The notes under the pieces were generated by a model. The model was not told where the DNA came from and searched no databases. It was given only the letters and a program-made list of their open reading frames with translations. 64,000 bases of DNA from Strongylocentrotus droebachiensis. Taxonomy: Eukaryota; Echinodermata; Echinoidea; Camarodonta; Strongylocentrotidae. Location: the NCBI GenBank assembly GCA_035222895.1, contig JAVYIG010000065.1, positions 496,001 through 560,000 of the forward strand, in the 5' to 3' direction. A program made the translations under genes and the position numbers. Position 1 is the stretch's first letter. The number at the start of each line of letters is the position of its first letter. This document shows positions 63,401 to 64,000 of this stretch, piece by piece.

Positions 63401-63754
63401 TATGCCATGGGTGTCAATCTCGTGTAAAAAACATGAAATTTTCATTTAGCGACAGTTTCTGGTTTAATATAAACTCCTTATTAAAAGTGTAATATTTTGT
63501 TTATATGTCAAAAAAAGTGATATAATAGTTAAAATACTGGCTACGGATGTAAATTTCAATGCATGACATGACTTTTTATATTGAAGTATTGAAGATTGGA
63601 CGAACCATTATGAGCCTTTAAGAAGTGTATGGTGGCTCTGAGGACTGCGGACTTGTCCAGCTTTCTCGTCTTGGTCGAAACCATTGAGCATAGCTCCTGT
63701 ATAAGTACATTGAACTGATCTCTCCTCTTCTTCTCACTCGCATTCCGAGATTTC
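22554..63754 (-). CDS. CLOCK: CLOCK, circadian bHLH-PAS transcription factor (whole locus, 5' end outside window)
   Basis: Thirteen coding exons in this window join with matching phases at every junction into 884 full codons and a TAG stop. CLOCK pairs with a BMAL/CYCLE partner in the nucleus, binds E-boxes and drives period and cryptochrome genes. The order is bHLH (residues 1-49 of the visible part), PAS-A (about 66-175), PAS-B with PAC (about 197-335), a Ser-rich linker, a Pro-rich repeat, a Gln-rich coiled coil and a long repetitive Q/P/H tail. The basic region [20 protein letters not shown] and the PAS-B phrase [19 protein letters not shown] are diagnostic. NPAS2 is the vertebrate sister of CLOCK; an invertebrate gene is the single ancestor. 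Missing are the N-terminal residues before the basic region, the 5' UTR and the promoter. All introns are GT-AG except the last, which is GC-AG. Confidence 0.95.
23503..23840. mobile_element. MITE with TTAAAGGTAAAGACCAG ends, copy 1
   Basis: It starts TTAAAGGTATGGACCAG and ends CTGGTCTTATACCTTTAA, inverted ends of about 18 bp. Internal landmarks are GAAAACGCCCCCCTCTC, then GTGAAAGAATATGTTTTGAC, then GATGATACCAATTTTGCCGG. It lies in the last CLOCK intron and lacks coding capacity. Confidence 0.85.
24062..24412. repeat. GATA/GAGA/TA microsatellite
   Basis: Long purine-rich simple repeat with GATA units at the left, AGAG units throughout and a (TA) run near 24305-24330. It lies in the last CLOCK intron. 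Long open frames over it are artefacts. Confidence 0.9.
25542..25940. mobile_element. MITE with TTAAAGGTAAAGACCAG ends, copy 2
   Basis: It starts TTAAAGGTAAAGACCAGTTT and ends AACTGGTCTTTACCTTTAA, with the internal sequence shared with the copies at 23503 and 34269. It contains CACGTG at about 25728. It lies in the last CLOCK intron in the same orientation as copy 1. Confidence 0.88.
26215..26495 (+). mobile_element. tRNA-derived SINE
   Basis: The head resembles a type II tRNA: box A TGGTCGAGTGG at 26224-26234 and box B GGTTCGAGTCC at 26268-26278. A body follows with CCTTTGGCAAGACATTGATC, then GGGTACCTGGTAGGAATTTA, and a tail with TAGAGCGCTTAGAGACTTCT and GGCGCTATATAAGCACTG. Similar tails recur near 30085, so the tail is shared between families. 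It is an insertion in the last CLOCK intron and not a working tRNA gene. Confidence 0.85.
26721..26727 (-). promoter_or_regulatory. GC-AG splice donor of the last CLOCK intron
   Basis: The minus strand reads CAG then GCAAGTA. GCAAGT after an AG-ended exon is the usual form of the minor class of GC-AG donors. It is supported by phase 0 joining to the last exon. The site may be used weakly and so could permit alternative splicing. Confidence 0.65.
26728..27366 (-). CDS. CLOCK: CLOCK exon: Gln-rich, with two coding minisatellites
   Basis: Acceptor CTGTTTTGTAG, 213 codons, phases 0 and 0. It opens [20 protein letters not shown], completing the coiled coil. Residues 40-127 of the exon (26986-27249) are eleven copies of an eight-residue unit, consensus SGQATPIG with variants such as CSSQAMPM and RSGQVTPM. 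Residues 145-186 (26809-26934) are three copies of a fourteen-residue unit close to [14 protein letters not shown]. The rest ends [13 protein letters not shown]. The donor is CAG then GCAAGTA, a GC-AG site. The alternative GT four bases further on (GTAACC) would shift the next exon into a frame that stops after about 21 residues. The tail fits the Q-rich transactivation region of CLOCK. Confidence 0.85.
27958..28089 (-). CDS. CLOCK: CLOCK exon: Gln-rich coiled coil
   Basis: Acceptor TTTGTTACAG, donor CAGCAG then GTATGT, phases 0 and 0, 44 codons. It encodes [40 protein letters not shown] and ELQQ. The heptad-like pattern and the QxxL(Q)xxIxxQQxEL spacing resemble the vertebrate segment [20 protein letters not shown] with EELRKIQEQL, the coiled coil affected by the mouse Clock exon-19 deletion and needed for transactivation. 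The match is by pattern, not strong identity. Three decayed copies of part of this exon lie upstream in the intron. Confidence 0.88.
28233..28279 (-). pseudogene. Decayed partial copy A of the CLOCK coiled-coil exon
   Basis: The minus strand reads CACCACAGCAGATCTCTGCT and ATCCAAGTTGAAATTT, a copy of the 5' part of exon 27958-28089 with small insertions that break the frame. Its outer end is cut by the fold-back element inserted at 28280. Confidence 0.7.
28280..28973. mobile_element. Non-autonomous TIR element with 3-bp TTA target duplication
   Basis: The ends are inverted: AGGCCCGGTCACACAGAGGG on the left and CCTCCCTGTGTGACCGGGCC on the right, with similarity continuing through GGACGCATGGGGAACGCACG and GGCCAGCGCA. 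It is flanked by TTA at 28277-28279 and 28974-28976. The inside is GC-rich with repeats of GGGCGCACACA. Three-base TTA/TAA target duplications are typical of PIF/Harbinger elements, so a non-autonomous member is the best guess. It landed inside a duplicated pseudo-exon copy in a CLOCK intron. Confidence 0.8.
29108..29170 (-). pseudogene. Decayed partial copy B of the CLOCK coiled-coil exon
   Basis: The minus strand reads CCTGCATCATCAGATATCAA and so on through ATCACTGTTATCCAGTTGAA, close to the start of the real exon. The frame is open ([19 protein letters not shown]), but the acceptor AG is lost (GTTATAAC in place of GTTACAGC), so it should not be spliced in. Flanking intron sequence (GCAATAGGGAGTGAAAATCA) is shared with the unit beyond the TIR element at 28984. 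Confidence 0.7.
29300..29354 (-). pseudogene. Decayed partial copy C of the CLOCK coiled-coil exon
   Basis: The minus strand keeps an acceptor, TTTTTTTTTCACAG, then reads CCCGCATAGTCAGACAACAA with CCTCACTCCACAGCAGATC. In the exon frame this is P-A[14 protein letters not shown], so one substitution makes a stop. If the acceptor were used the product would be truncated. Confidence 0.72.
30062..30300. repeat. Short dispersed repeat with TATAGCGCTT ... AAGCGCTTTACATTATT
   Basis: The sequence reads TTGCTTATATAGCGCTTAAT, then AGTTTCTAAGCGCTTTACAT and ATTACCCCCGGTCATCGGAT, and ends near CTTTCGCATCC. Fragments of similar kind lie near 26434, 49195 and 53670. It looks like the body/tail of a SINE-like family in a CLOCK intron. 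Confidence 0.6.
30484..31262. mobile_element. Non-autonomous TIR element with 3-bp TAA target duplication
   Basis: Left end TGCTACGTTTACACTATGTT followed by CCCGGCGGCCACGGCAACC; right end GCTGCCGTGGCCGCCGAGAA followed by CATAGTGTAAACGTAGCA. The inverted ends run about 38 bp. It is flanked by TAA on both sides (30481-30483, 31263-31265). The 779-bp interior is GC-rich with many AACGTGA and CCGTGG motifs and no open frame of note. Same target-duplication type as the element at 28280 but unrelated ends. PIF/Harbinger-like non-autonomous is the best guess. Confidence 0.85.
31598..31770 (-). CDS. CLOCK: CLOCK exon: proline-rich repeat
   Basis: Acceptor TTTTTTCCACAG, donor GAACAG then GTAAGA, phases 1 and 0. 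It encodes ESLASN and then a Pro-rich run made of six- or seven-residue units ([28 protein letters not shown]), ending [20 protein letters not shown] and EQ. At the DNA level it is a GC-rich minisatellite with an 18-bp period (31672-31757), so its length may vary between individuals. No counterpart in mammalian CLOCK was recognised; its reading frame agrees with both neighbours. Confidence 0.85.
32171..32257 (-). CDS. CLOCK: CLOCK exon: Ser-rich, duplicated copy 2
   Basis: Acceptor TTTGTTTTTAG, donor TCTG then GTATGT, phases 1 and 1, 87 bp. It encodes [20 protein letters not shown] followed by RSGRLSPKS. It lacks the Ile-Ser-Arg of copy 1, having Lys instead, so it is 6 bases shorter. The flanking intron is also duplicated: ACAAGCATAGCTGGGAAGCC near 33917 matches ACAAGGATGGCTGGTAAGCC near 32090, and both copies keep GGTATG(T/C)ACCAATGAAT. 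The duplication unit is therefore larger than the exon. Confidence 0.85.
32340..32620. repeat. Two tandem units of a dispersed repeat near the duplicated exon
   Basis: Two units of about 180 bp read TTTTCATGACACTGGATCTT and TTTCAAGACACTGTGACCTT, each followed by TTTGACCT, then GTTCATCCTT(A/G)CATGCTC and ATACAAACTTCTTCACAG or ATACATACTTCCACCAAG. A third relative lies near 33735-33840 beside the other duplicated exon, and a fragment lies near 18068. The repeats may have helped the exon duplication by unequal crossing over. Confidence 0.75.
32655..32765. repeat. Keyword-type cassette 1 (GGGGGCTCTT repeated)
   Basis: After GGGCTAAAATTAATTTTTTG the ten-base word GGGGGCTCTT or its complement occurs four times at irregular spacing. 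The architecture resembles cassettes at 33596, 36868 and 38145, which use different words. Confidence 0.6.
32824..33080. repeat. Three tandem units of about 100 bp
   Basis: Units share TTTGGTGCTATTTTGAACCC then CCGTAAGTGATGTTTTCCTG and GCATCTACTAA. The first two begin with CGAGCCGCATAGCGGCGAGG and CGAGCCGCGAAGCGTCGAGG; the third lacks this head. The same head occurs inverted at about 6625-6650, outside the gene. Confidence 0.8.
33596..33700. repeat. Keyword-type cassette 2 (GGGGCGATT repeated)
   Basis: CACGGGGGCGATTTTTAATT is followed by AATCGCCCCCGTGAG, then TGGGGCGATTATGG, then GGGAATCGCCCACCGCCCCC. The same word occurs at least four times in both orientations. See the similar cassettes at 32655, 36868 and 38145. 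Confidence 0.6.
34003..34095 (-). CDS. CLOCK: CLOCK exon: Ser-rich, duplicated copy 1
   Basis: Acceptor TTCATTTCTAG, donor TCTG then GTATGT, phases 1 and 1, 93 bp. It encodes [20 protein letters not shown] followed by [12 protein letters not shown] second exon at 32171-32257 is nearly the same; 25 of the first 27 residues agree. Both have intact splice sites and the same phases, so both, either one, or neither can be included without breaking the frame. The Ser/Thr-rich sequence with an SP motif suggests a regulated linker. Confidence 0.85.
34269..34817. mobile_element. MITE with TTAAAGGTAAAGACCAG ends, copy 3, with internal duplication
   Basis: It starts TTAAAGATAAAGACCAGTTC and ends AAACTGGTCTTTACCTTTAA, inverted relative to the copies at 23503 and 25542. 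A 142-bp internal segment beginning AGAAAAGGTTGATCATCTAG is repeated at 34333 and 34475 almost without change, which makes this copy longer (549 bp) and suggests that the duplication is recent. Confidence 0.9.
34970..35262. repeat. Degenerate CAATC-rich array, left side
   Basis: Loose repeats of AATCAAT, AATCCAATCAA and CAATGCAA without a fixed period. A more regular CAATC array continues at 38605, separated by a 3.3-kb block that may be an insertion. Confidence 0.6.
35300..36860. other. AT-rich intron sequence, no gene seen
   Basis: Part of the CLOCK intron between the exons at 34003 and 40930, inside the suspected insertion. It holds several repeats of TATGCAAATTA-like phrases (36250-36320). 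No coding, RNA or transposase signature was seen. Confidence 0.4.
36868..37030. repeat. Keyword-type cassette 3 (GGCCGT repeated)
   Basis: After AGGCCTTAAATTAAT come CGACGGCC, CGACGGCCAGGCCGTCGATG, ACTGGCCGTGGAGCC, CACGGCCAAAAAGGCCGTGC and two more units of GGCCGT or GGACGT followed by GCCTTTTTTTCCAACTGG. Head and layout match the cassettes at 32655 and, inverted, at 38585. Confidence 0.6.
38145..38585. repeat. Keyword-type cassette 4 (GGGCAA and AAGGCC words)
   Basis: It contains TTGCCCATTGC, GTGGGCAAGGGGCAACTT and ATTGCCCCTTGCTCC at the left, and four units of TTTTGGCCTCGATGCCCTTT at 38404-38515. The right end reads AAATTTAAGGCCTGTTAGC, the inverse of the cassette 3 head. Confidence 0.55.
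38605..38960. repeat. Minisatellite of AATCAATCAAATAAATTCAA units
   Basis: About eight units of 36-47 bp with the core CAATCAATCAAATAAATTCA followed by ATCAATCCTAGTAATA. Length differences come from extra TAAAAG or TCAATCAA. It lies in the CLOCK intron between 34095 and 40930. Confidence 0.88.
39051..39687 (-). mobile_element. Dispersed element with TTTTGTCTCGCC end, second copy
   Basis: Reverse complement of the element at 3407-4228. The minus strand begins TTTTGTCTCGCCTGCGTAGC and continues AAAAAGCGAGACATAGGCGC. It keeps TGACCTTTGACCTTGAC (plus strand, 39493) and the CTTAACCTTAGGTTAAG palindrome. It lies in a CLOCK intron. Confidence 0.8.
40668..40840. mobile_element. Mariner-like MITE with CAGTCAAACCTG ends and TA target
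   Basis: CAGTCAAACCTGCTTTAGTG at the left and TAGACAGGTTTGACTG at the right, each flanked by TA. The inside repeats GTCTACAAAGGCCAC three times. TA duplication is the mark of the Tc1/mariner superfamily. It lies 90 bp downstream, in transcript order, of the exon ending at 40930. Confidence 0.88.
40930..41135 (-). CDS. CLOCK: CLOCK exon: post-PAS linker, Ser-rich
   Basis: Acceptor CATCCCTAG, donor ACAG then GTACC, phases 2 and 1. It opens [13 protein letters not shown], equivalent to vertebrate SYAEVRAERRREL just after the PAC motif, then turns Ser/Asp-rich ([20 protein letters not shown]). The continuity of frame with the PAC exon supports the splice choice. The Ser clusters occupy the position of the phosphorylated linker of mammalian CLOCK; specific sites cannot be assigned. 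Confidence 0.9.
41231..41383 (+). mobile_element. tRNA-derived SINE, second family
   Basis: The head GCGCGATATAGCTCAGCTGG contains box A (TAGCTCAGCTGG, 41239-41250); box B is GGTTCGAAACC at 41282-41292. The anticodon arm does not pair well, and a body follows (TGCCCTTTGGTCTCTCGGAG, then GACCTAAAGCCGTTGGTCCT), so it is a SINE and not a tRNA gene. It lies in a CLOCK intron. Confidence 0.82.
41452..41598. mobile_element. MITE with CTGTTTTGTAAAACTTG ends, copy 1
   Basis: Left CTGTTTTGTAAAACTTGATA, right AACAAGTTTTATGAAACAG. The inside has AGCTACTGAAATCATGGTAC and GCAAATTTGTCATAGAAATT. A second copy lies at 58328-58474. Confidence 0.8.
42237..42611. mobile_element. Element with GTGCGTCTTATACACAGAG end
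   Basis: Left AAATCTCTGTGTAAAAGACG and right GTGCGTCTTATACACAGAGT are inverted. An inner copy, GGGGTGCGTCTTATACACAG, lies at 42291. No coding capacity is seen. It lies in a CLOCK intron. Confidence 0.75.
42748..42895 (-). CDS. CLOCK: CLOCK exon: PAS-B end / PAC
   Basis: Acceptor CTTGCCCAACAG, donor GTCAA then GTAAGT, phases 1 and 2. It encodes [40 protein letters not shown] and FIVCTHQVV, matching vertebrate [20 protein letters not shown] and [20 protein letters not shown]. This is the last strand group of PAS-B with its PAC motif. Confidence 0.96.
43005..43155. repeat. 44-bp tandem repeat, about three units
   Basis: The unit AAAGGTGTTTCCTGGTAATA then ATGGAAATAAAATTGATGAA starts near 43008, 43051 and 43095, with a partial fourth. 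It lies in a CLOCK intron. Confidence 0.85.
43689..44190. repeat. Tandem duplication of about 250 bp
   Basis: Two copies start GAAATTTTAGACTGACCTAT (43690) and GAAATTTCGGACTGACCTAT (43943), then share TTTCTGTTTTCAGTCAAAG and GATATCATGGTAC, and end ACATAAACATCTAGCATGGC or ACATAAACATTTAGTATGGC. It is a local duplication within a CLOCK intron. Confidence 0.88.
44195..45219. other. CLOCK intron, no gene seen
   Basis: AT-rich sequence, with a GC-richer island at 44745-44850 (TTGGGCACGATCGCAGTTCT). No feature was recognised. Confidence 0.4.
45220..45700 (-). other. CpG-rich block with open minus-strand frames, unrecognised
   Basis: In contrast with its AT-rich surroundings this intron block is GC-rich. 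The minus strand has an open frame from an ATG at 45653 ([20 protein letters not shown], then an acidic stretch). In a second frame there is an open stretch rich in Asp ([20 protein letters not shown]) running to 45220. The two might be one old reading frame broken by a shift, such as the N-terminal part of a transposase or a nested first exon. No domain was recognised and no splice model was confirmed. Confidence 0.3.
45980..46492. mobile_element. 513-bp near-complete fold-back element
   Basis: The left half reads CCCGTCTTCACTATCTCGAG then ATTGCCAAATATCCAGCTAT; the right half reads ATAGCTGGATATTTGGCAAT then CTCGAGATAGTGCAGACACG. Pairing continues inward through AAACTATCC, GACCGAGATATCT, ATTTCCGAACTAGCGGGATA and CTTCATTAGACCGAAGTA to a small centre near 46240. 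The whole element could fold into one hairpin. The repeated word ATAGCTGGATA and relatives fill both arms. It lies in a CLOCK intron. Confidence 0.9.
47545..47950 (+). pseudogene. Decayed C-terminal end of an RTE-type LINE reverse transcriptase
   Basis: Translation in shifting plus-strand frames gives [16 protein letters not shown], then [20 protein letters not shown] with RKRQCSLL, then [30 protein letters not shown]-stop-R and [10 protein letters not shown]. This order (E-WxxRRIL, TNEEVL, RGRQRxTYLxSL, DRxxWRxxI) is the usual end of RTE-like LINE proteins. Frameshifts and a stop where Trp is expected show that it is dead. Only the last part of the element is present, as in most 5'-truncated LINEs. 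Confidence 0.7.
47951..49602. other. CLOCK intron, no gene seen
   Basis: AT-rich intron with a short GA run near 48620 and a fragment of the AGCGCTTTACA-type dispersed repeat near 49190-49340 (ATGCTTTACAGATTCAGGCT). Nothing else was recognised. Confidence 0.4.
49603..49878. mobile_element. MITE with GGGGGTGTTTCACAAAG ends, copy 1
   Basis: Left GGGGGGTGTTTCACAAAGAT, right ATCTTTGTGAAACACCCCCC. The inside has TTAACTCTAAGTTGAACTTT and AATATGAATGATTTGAATCA. It is 276 bp, in a CLOCK intron. A copy with a worn left end is at 53877-54180. Confidence 0.88.
50138..50299. mobile_element. Short MITE with GGGTTCAGTGACACAAAGAC ends
   Basis: Left GGGTTCAGTGACACAAAGAC followed by TTAACTCC; right GGAGTTACGTCTTTGTGTCA followed by CTGACCCC. 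It is 162 bp. The phrase repeats once inside (AGTGAAACAGAGACTTAACT). It lies 86 bp beyond the donor of the exon ending at 50385. Confidence 0.85.
50385..50491 (-). CDS. CLOCK: CLOCK exon: PAS-B middle
   Basis: Acceptor TTTCTTCCAG, donor GCAT then GTAAGT, phases 2 and 1. It encodes [20 protein letters not shown] and [15 protein letters not shown], matching vertebrate [20 protein letters not shown] and YHVDDLENLAKCHEHL. The exon is only 107 bp, and other frames over it give misleading open stretches. Confidence 0.95.
50492..53328. other. CLOCK intron, no gene seen
   Basis: Intron between two PAS-B exons. A weak inverted pair, TCGTTCACATATATG near 50602 and CATATGTGAACAGACC near 50790, may mark a worn MITE. 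The rest is unremarkable AT-rich sequence. Confidence 0.4.
53329..53494 (-). CDS. CLOCK: CLOCK exon: start of PAS-B
   Basis: Acceptor CCCTCTCCAG, donor CACAG then GTAATT, phases 1 and 2. It encodes [20 protein letters not shown], then [20 protein letters not shown] and [16 protein letters not shown]. The PAS-B core equals vertebrate [20 protein letters not shown] almost residue for residue. The linker before CFVATVR is much shorter than in mammals, where it contains about 30 residues of THNGFEGTIQRTHRPS type. Confidence 0.95.
53877..54180. mobile_element. MITE with GGGGGTGTTTCACAAAG ends, copy 2 (left end worn)
   Basis: It shares the body of the element at 49603 (TTTTGCCTTTTAAAATAACT-like and AATATGAATGATTTGAATCA) and the right end AACTTTGTGAAACACCCCCC. 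The left inverted end is not recognisable. Confidence 0.8.
55176..55404 (-). CDS. CLOCK: CLOCK exon: rest of PAS-A
   Basis: Acceptor ACATATACAG, phase 0. It encodes [20 protein letters not shown] and FKILSRADP, then [20 protein letters not shown] and [16 protein letters not shown], matching vertebrate [40 protein letters not shown] and RFIGNFKSL. The donor is taken as CAAG then GTAATT; an alternative GTCAAG 5 bases... upstream cannot be excluded by eye, and either donor choice leaves little change in the linker. The insertion loop between the two halves is shorter than in mouse. Confidence 0.9.
55405..57260. other. CLOCK intron, no gene seen
   Basis: Intron between the two PAS-A exons. The open stretches here show no domain. 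Nothing was recognised up to the MITE at 57261. Confidence 0.4.
57261..57484. mobile_element. MITE with AAGCCCACCGCACACTA ends
   Basis: Left AAGCCCACCGCACACTACAA and GATTGTTCTGCGATCC; right GGATCGTATAGTGTGGCGTG and GGCTT. It is 224 bp, in a CLOCK intron. No coding capacity. Confidence 0.75.
58328..58474. mobile_element. MITE with CTGTTTCATAAAACTTG ends, copy 2
   Basis: Left CTGTTCCATAAGACTTGTTT, right AACAAGTTTTATGAAACAAG. The body matches the element at 41452 (AAGCTACTGAAATTGTGGCA, then ACAAATTTGTCATAGAAATT). Confidence 0.8.
58593..58857. repeat. Tandem duplication of about 135 bp beside a PAS-A exon
   Basis: Two units begin ATGAGGTATATCACGGAGTT (58593) and ATGAGGTATGTCACAGAGAT (58728) and end TTTCCATGTCCATTAAAAG and TTTCCACGTCCATTAAAAG. 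The second ends 48 bp from the exon ending at 58905, so part of the intron next to the donor has been duplicated without copying the exon. Confidence 0.88.
58905..59086 (-). CDS. CLOCK: CLOCK exon: start of PAS-A
   Basis: Acceptor TGTCCACAG, donor CCG then GTACGT, phases 1 and 0. It encodes the linker [20 protein letters not shown] and the first part of [24 protein letters not shown], then [20 protein letters not shown]. This matches vertebrate [20 protein letters not shown] and the IIYVSESVTSLLEHLP strand-helix. PAS-A serves dimerisation with the BMAL/CYCLE partner. Confidence 0.95.
60722..61421. mobile_element. Non-autonomous element with CCGTATTTGCCGGCGTAAAG ends
   Basis: Left CCGTATTTGCCGGCGTAAAG followed by GCCGCACC; right TGCGGCCTTTACGCCGGAAA followed by ATACGG. 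The word GGCCGCACC is repeated at the left. It is 700 bp, without coding capacity, in the CLOCK intron between the bHLH and PAS-A exons. Confidence 0.85.
61422..63605. other. CLOCK intron, no gene seen
   Basis: Intron after the bHLH exon. It contains a poly-C run (62450-62460) and two related short phrases, GGTTCAGATTTGTAAGTTTC near 61891 and GGTTCAGATTTGCAAGTTTC near 63312, which mark a dispersed repeat. No gene signature. Confidence 0.4.
63606..63754 (-). CDS. CLOCK: CLOCK exon: basic helix-loop-helix
   Basis: The exon follows a TTTTCTGCAG acceptor and ends AATG before GTTCGT. The first base finishes a split Arg codon. It encodes [15 protein letters not shown] as the basic, E-box-reading part, helix 1 with [10 protein letters not shown], a loop STKTRK, and helix 2 with [18 protein letters not shown]. 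Against vertebrate CLOCK the basic region keeps [13 protein letters not shown] exactly, so DNA contact residues are intact. Loop residues differ (STKT in place of PGNA). At least one more upstream coding exon must exist, since the start codon is not here. Confidence 0.95.
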
Positions 63755-63772
63755 CTGCAGAAAAAGTAAAAG

Positions 63773-63901
63773 CAAAACACAAAGACCAACATATTTTACC
63801 AAATTGTGCCTTCATATCTTATTATTCAGAAGAAAAAAATATATACAAAACACAAAGACCCACATATTTTACCAAATTGTGCCTTCATATCTTATTATTC
63901 A
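63773..63901. repeat. 73-bp-period tandem duplication upstream of the bHLH exon
   Basis: CAAAACACAAAGACCAACAT then ATTTTACCAAATTGTGCCTT and CATATCTTATTATTCA at 63773-63828 is repeated at 63846-63901 with one visible change. It lies in the intron just before the acceptor of the bHLH exon. Confidence 0.88.
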
Positions 63902-64000
63902 AATGGGATTTAGCAACATAACACTTATACAGACTTCTATAAATGATGGAGAAGAAAAGAAAAGAAATTATTAACATTATTATCTTTTGAGCTCCTCAAT

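Overview
The window is animal genomic DNA, AT-rich and full of introns, poly-pyrimidine runs, microsatellites and small non-autonomous transposons. Two protein-coding genes can be supported. The family composition and the repeat style (tRNA-derived SINEs, fold-back MITEs, poly-C/poly-A tracts) suggest a marine invertebrate deuterostome, most likely an echinoderm such as a sea urchin. This placement is inference; there is no rRNA or mitochondrial marker.

Region 1-13.5 kb holds no convincing gene. It has two long inverted arms (1-945 and 9846-10817), a roughly 100-114 bp tandem repeat (1385-1915), a degenerate array built on the phrase AAGTGCCCCTTTT (2759-4730) with another element inserted in it (3407-4228), and a 32-bp palindromic AT-rich minisatellite (12210-12985).

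Region 13.5-15.4 kb on the plus strand is a compact two-exon gene for gamma-glutamylamine cyclotransferase (GGACT). It has a TATA-like box, a CACGTG E-box about 150 bp before the ATG, canonical splice sites and an AATAAA signal.

Region 22.5-63.75 kb on the minus strand is the circadian bHLH-PAS transcription factor CLOCK. Thirteen coding exons join in one continuous reading frame of 884 full codons, ending in a TAG stop. They run bHLH, PAS-A, PAS-B, PAC/linker, Ser-rich tail with a duplicated exon, Pro-rich repeat, Gln-rich coiled coil, an eight-residue coding minisatellite, a Q/H-rich repeat, and a Pro/Gln/His-rich C-terminus. The first coding exon(s) and promoter lie beyond base 64000. The region 15.4-22.55 kb is probably a long CLOCK 3' UTR plus the short space between the two convergent genes.

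CLOCK introns carry many mobile elements: two 3-bp-TSD elements with terminal inverted repeats, a 513-bp near-complete hairpin, three copies of one TTAAAGGTAAAGACCAG MITE, a mariner-like TA-flanked MITE, two tRNA-derived SINEs, a decayed RTE-type LINE tail, and a possible 3.3-kb element splitting a CAATC minisatellite. The most unusual points are the tandem duplication of a phase 1-1 CLOCK exon, three decayed copies of part of another CLOCK exon, a GC-AG final intron, and in-frame coding minisatellites in the transactivation tail.
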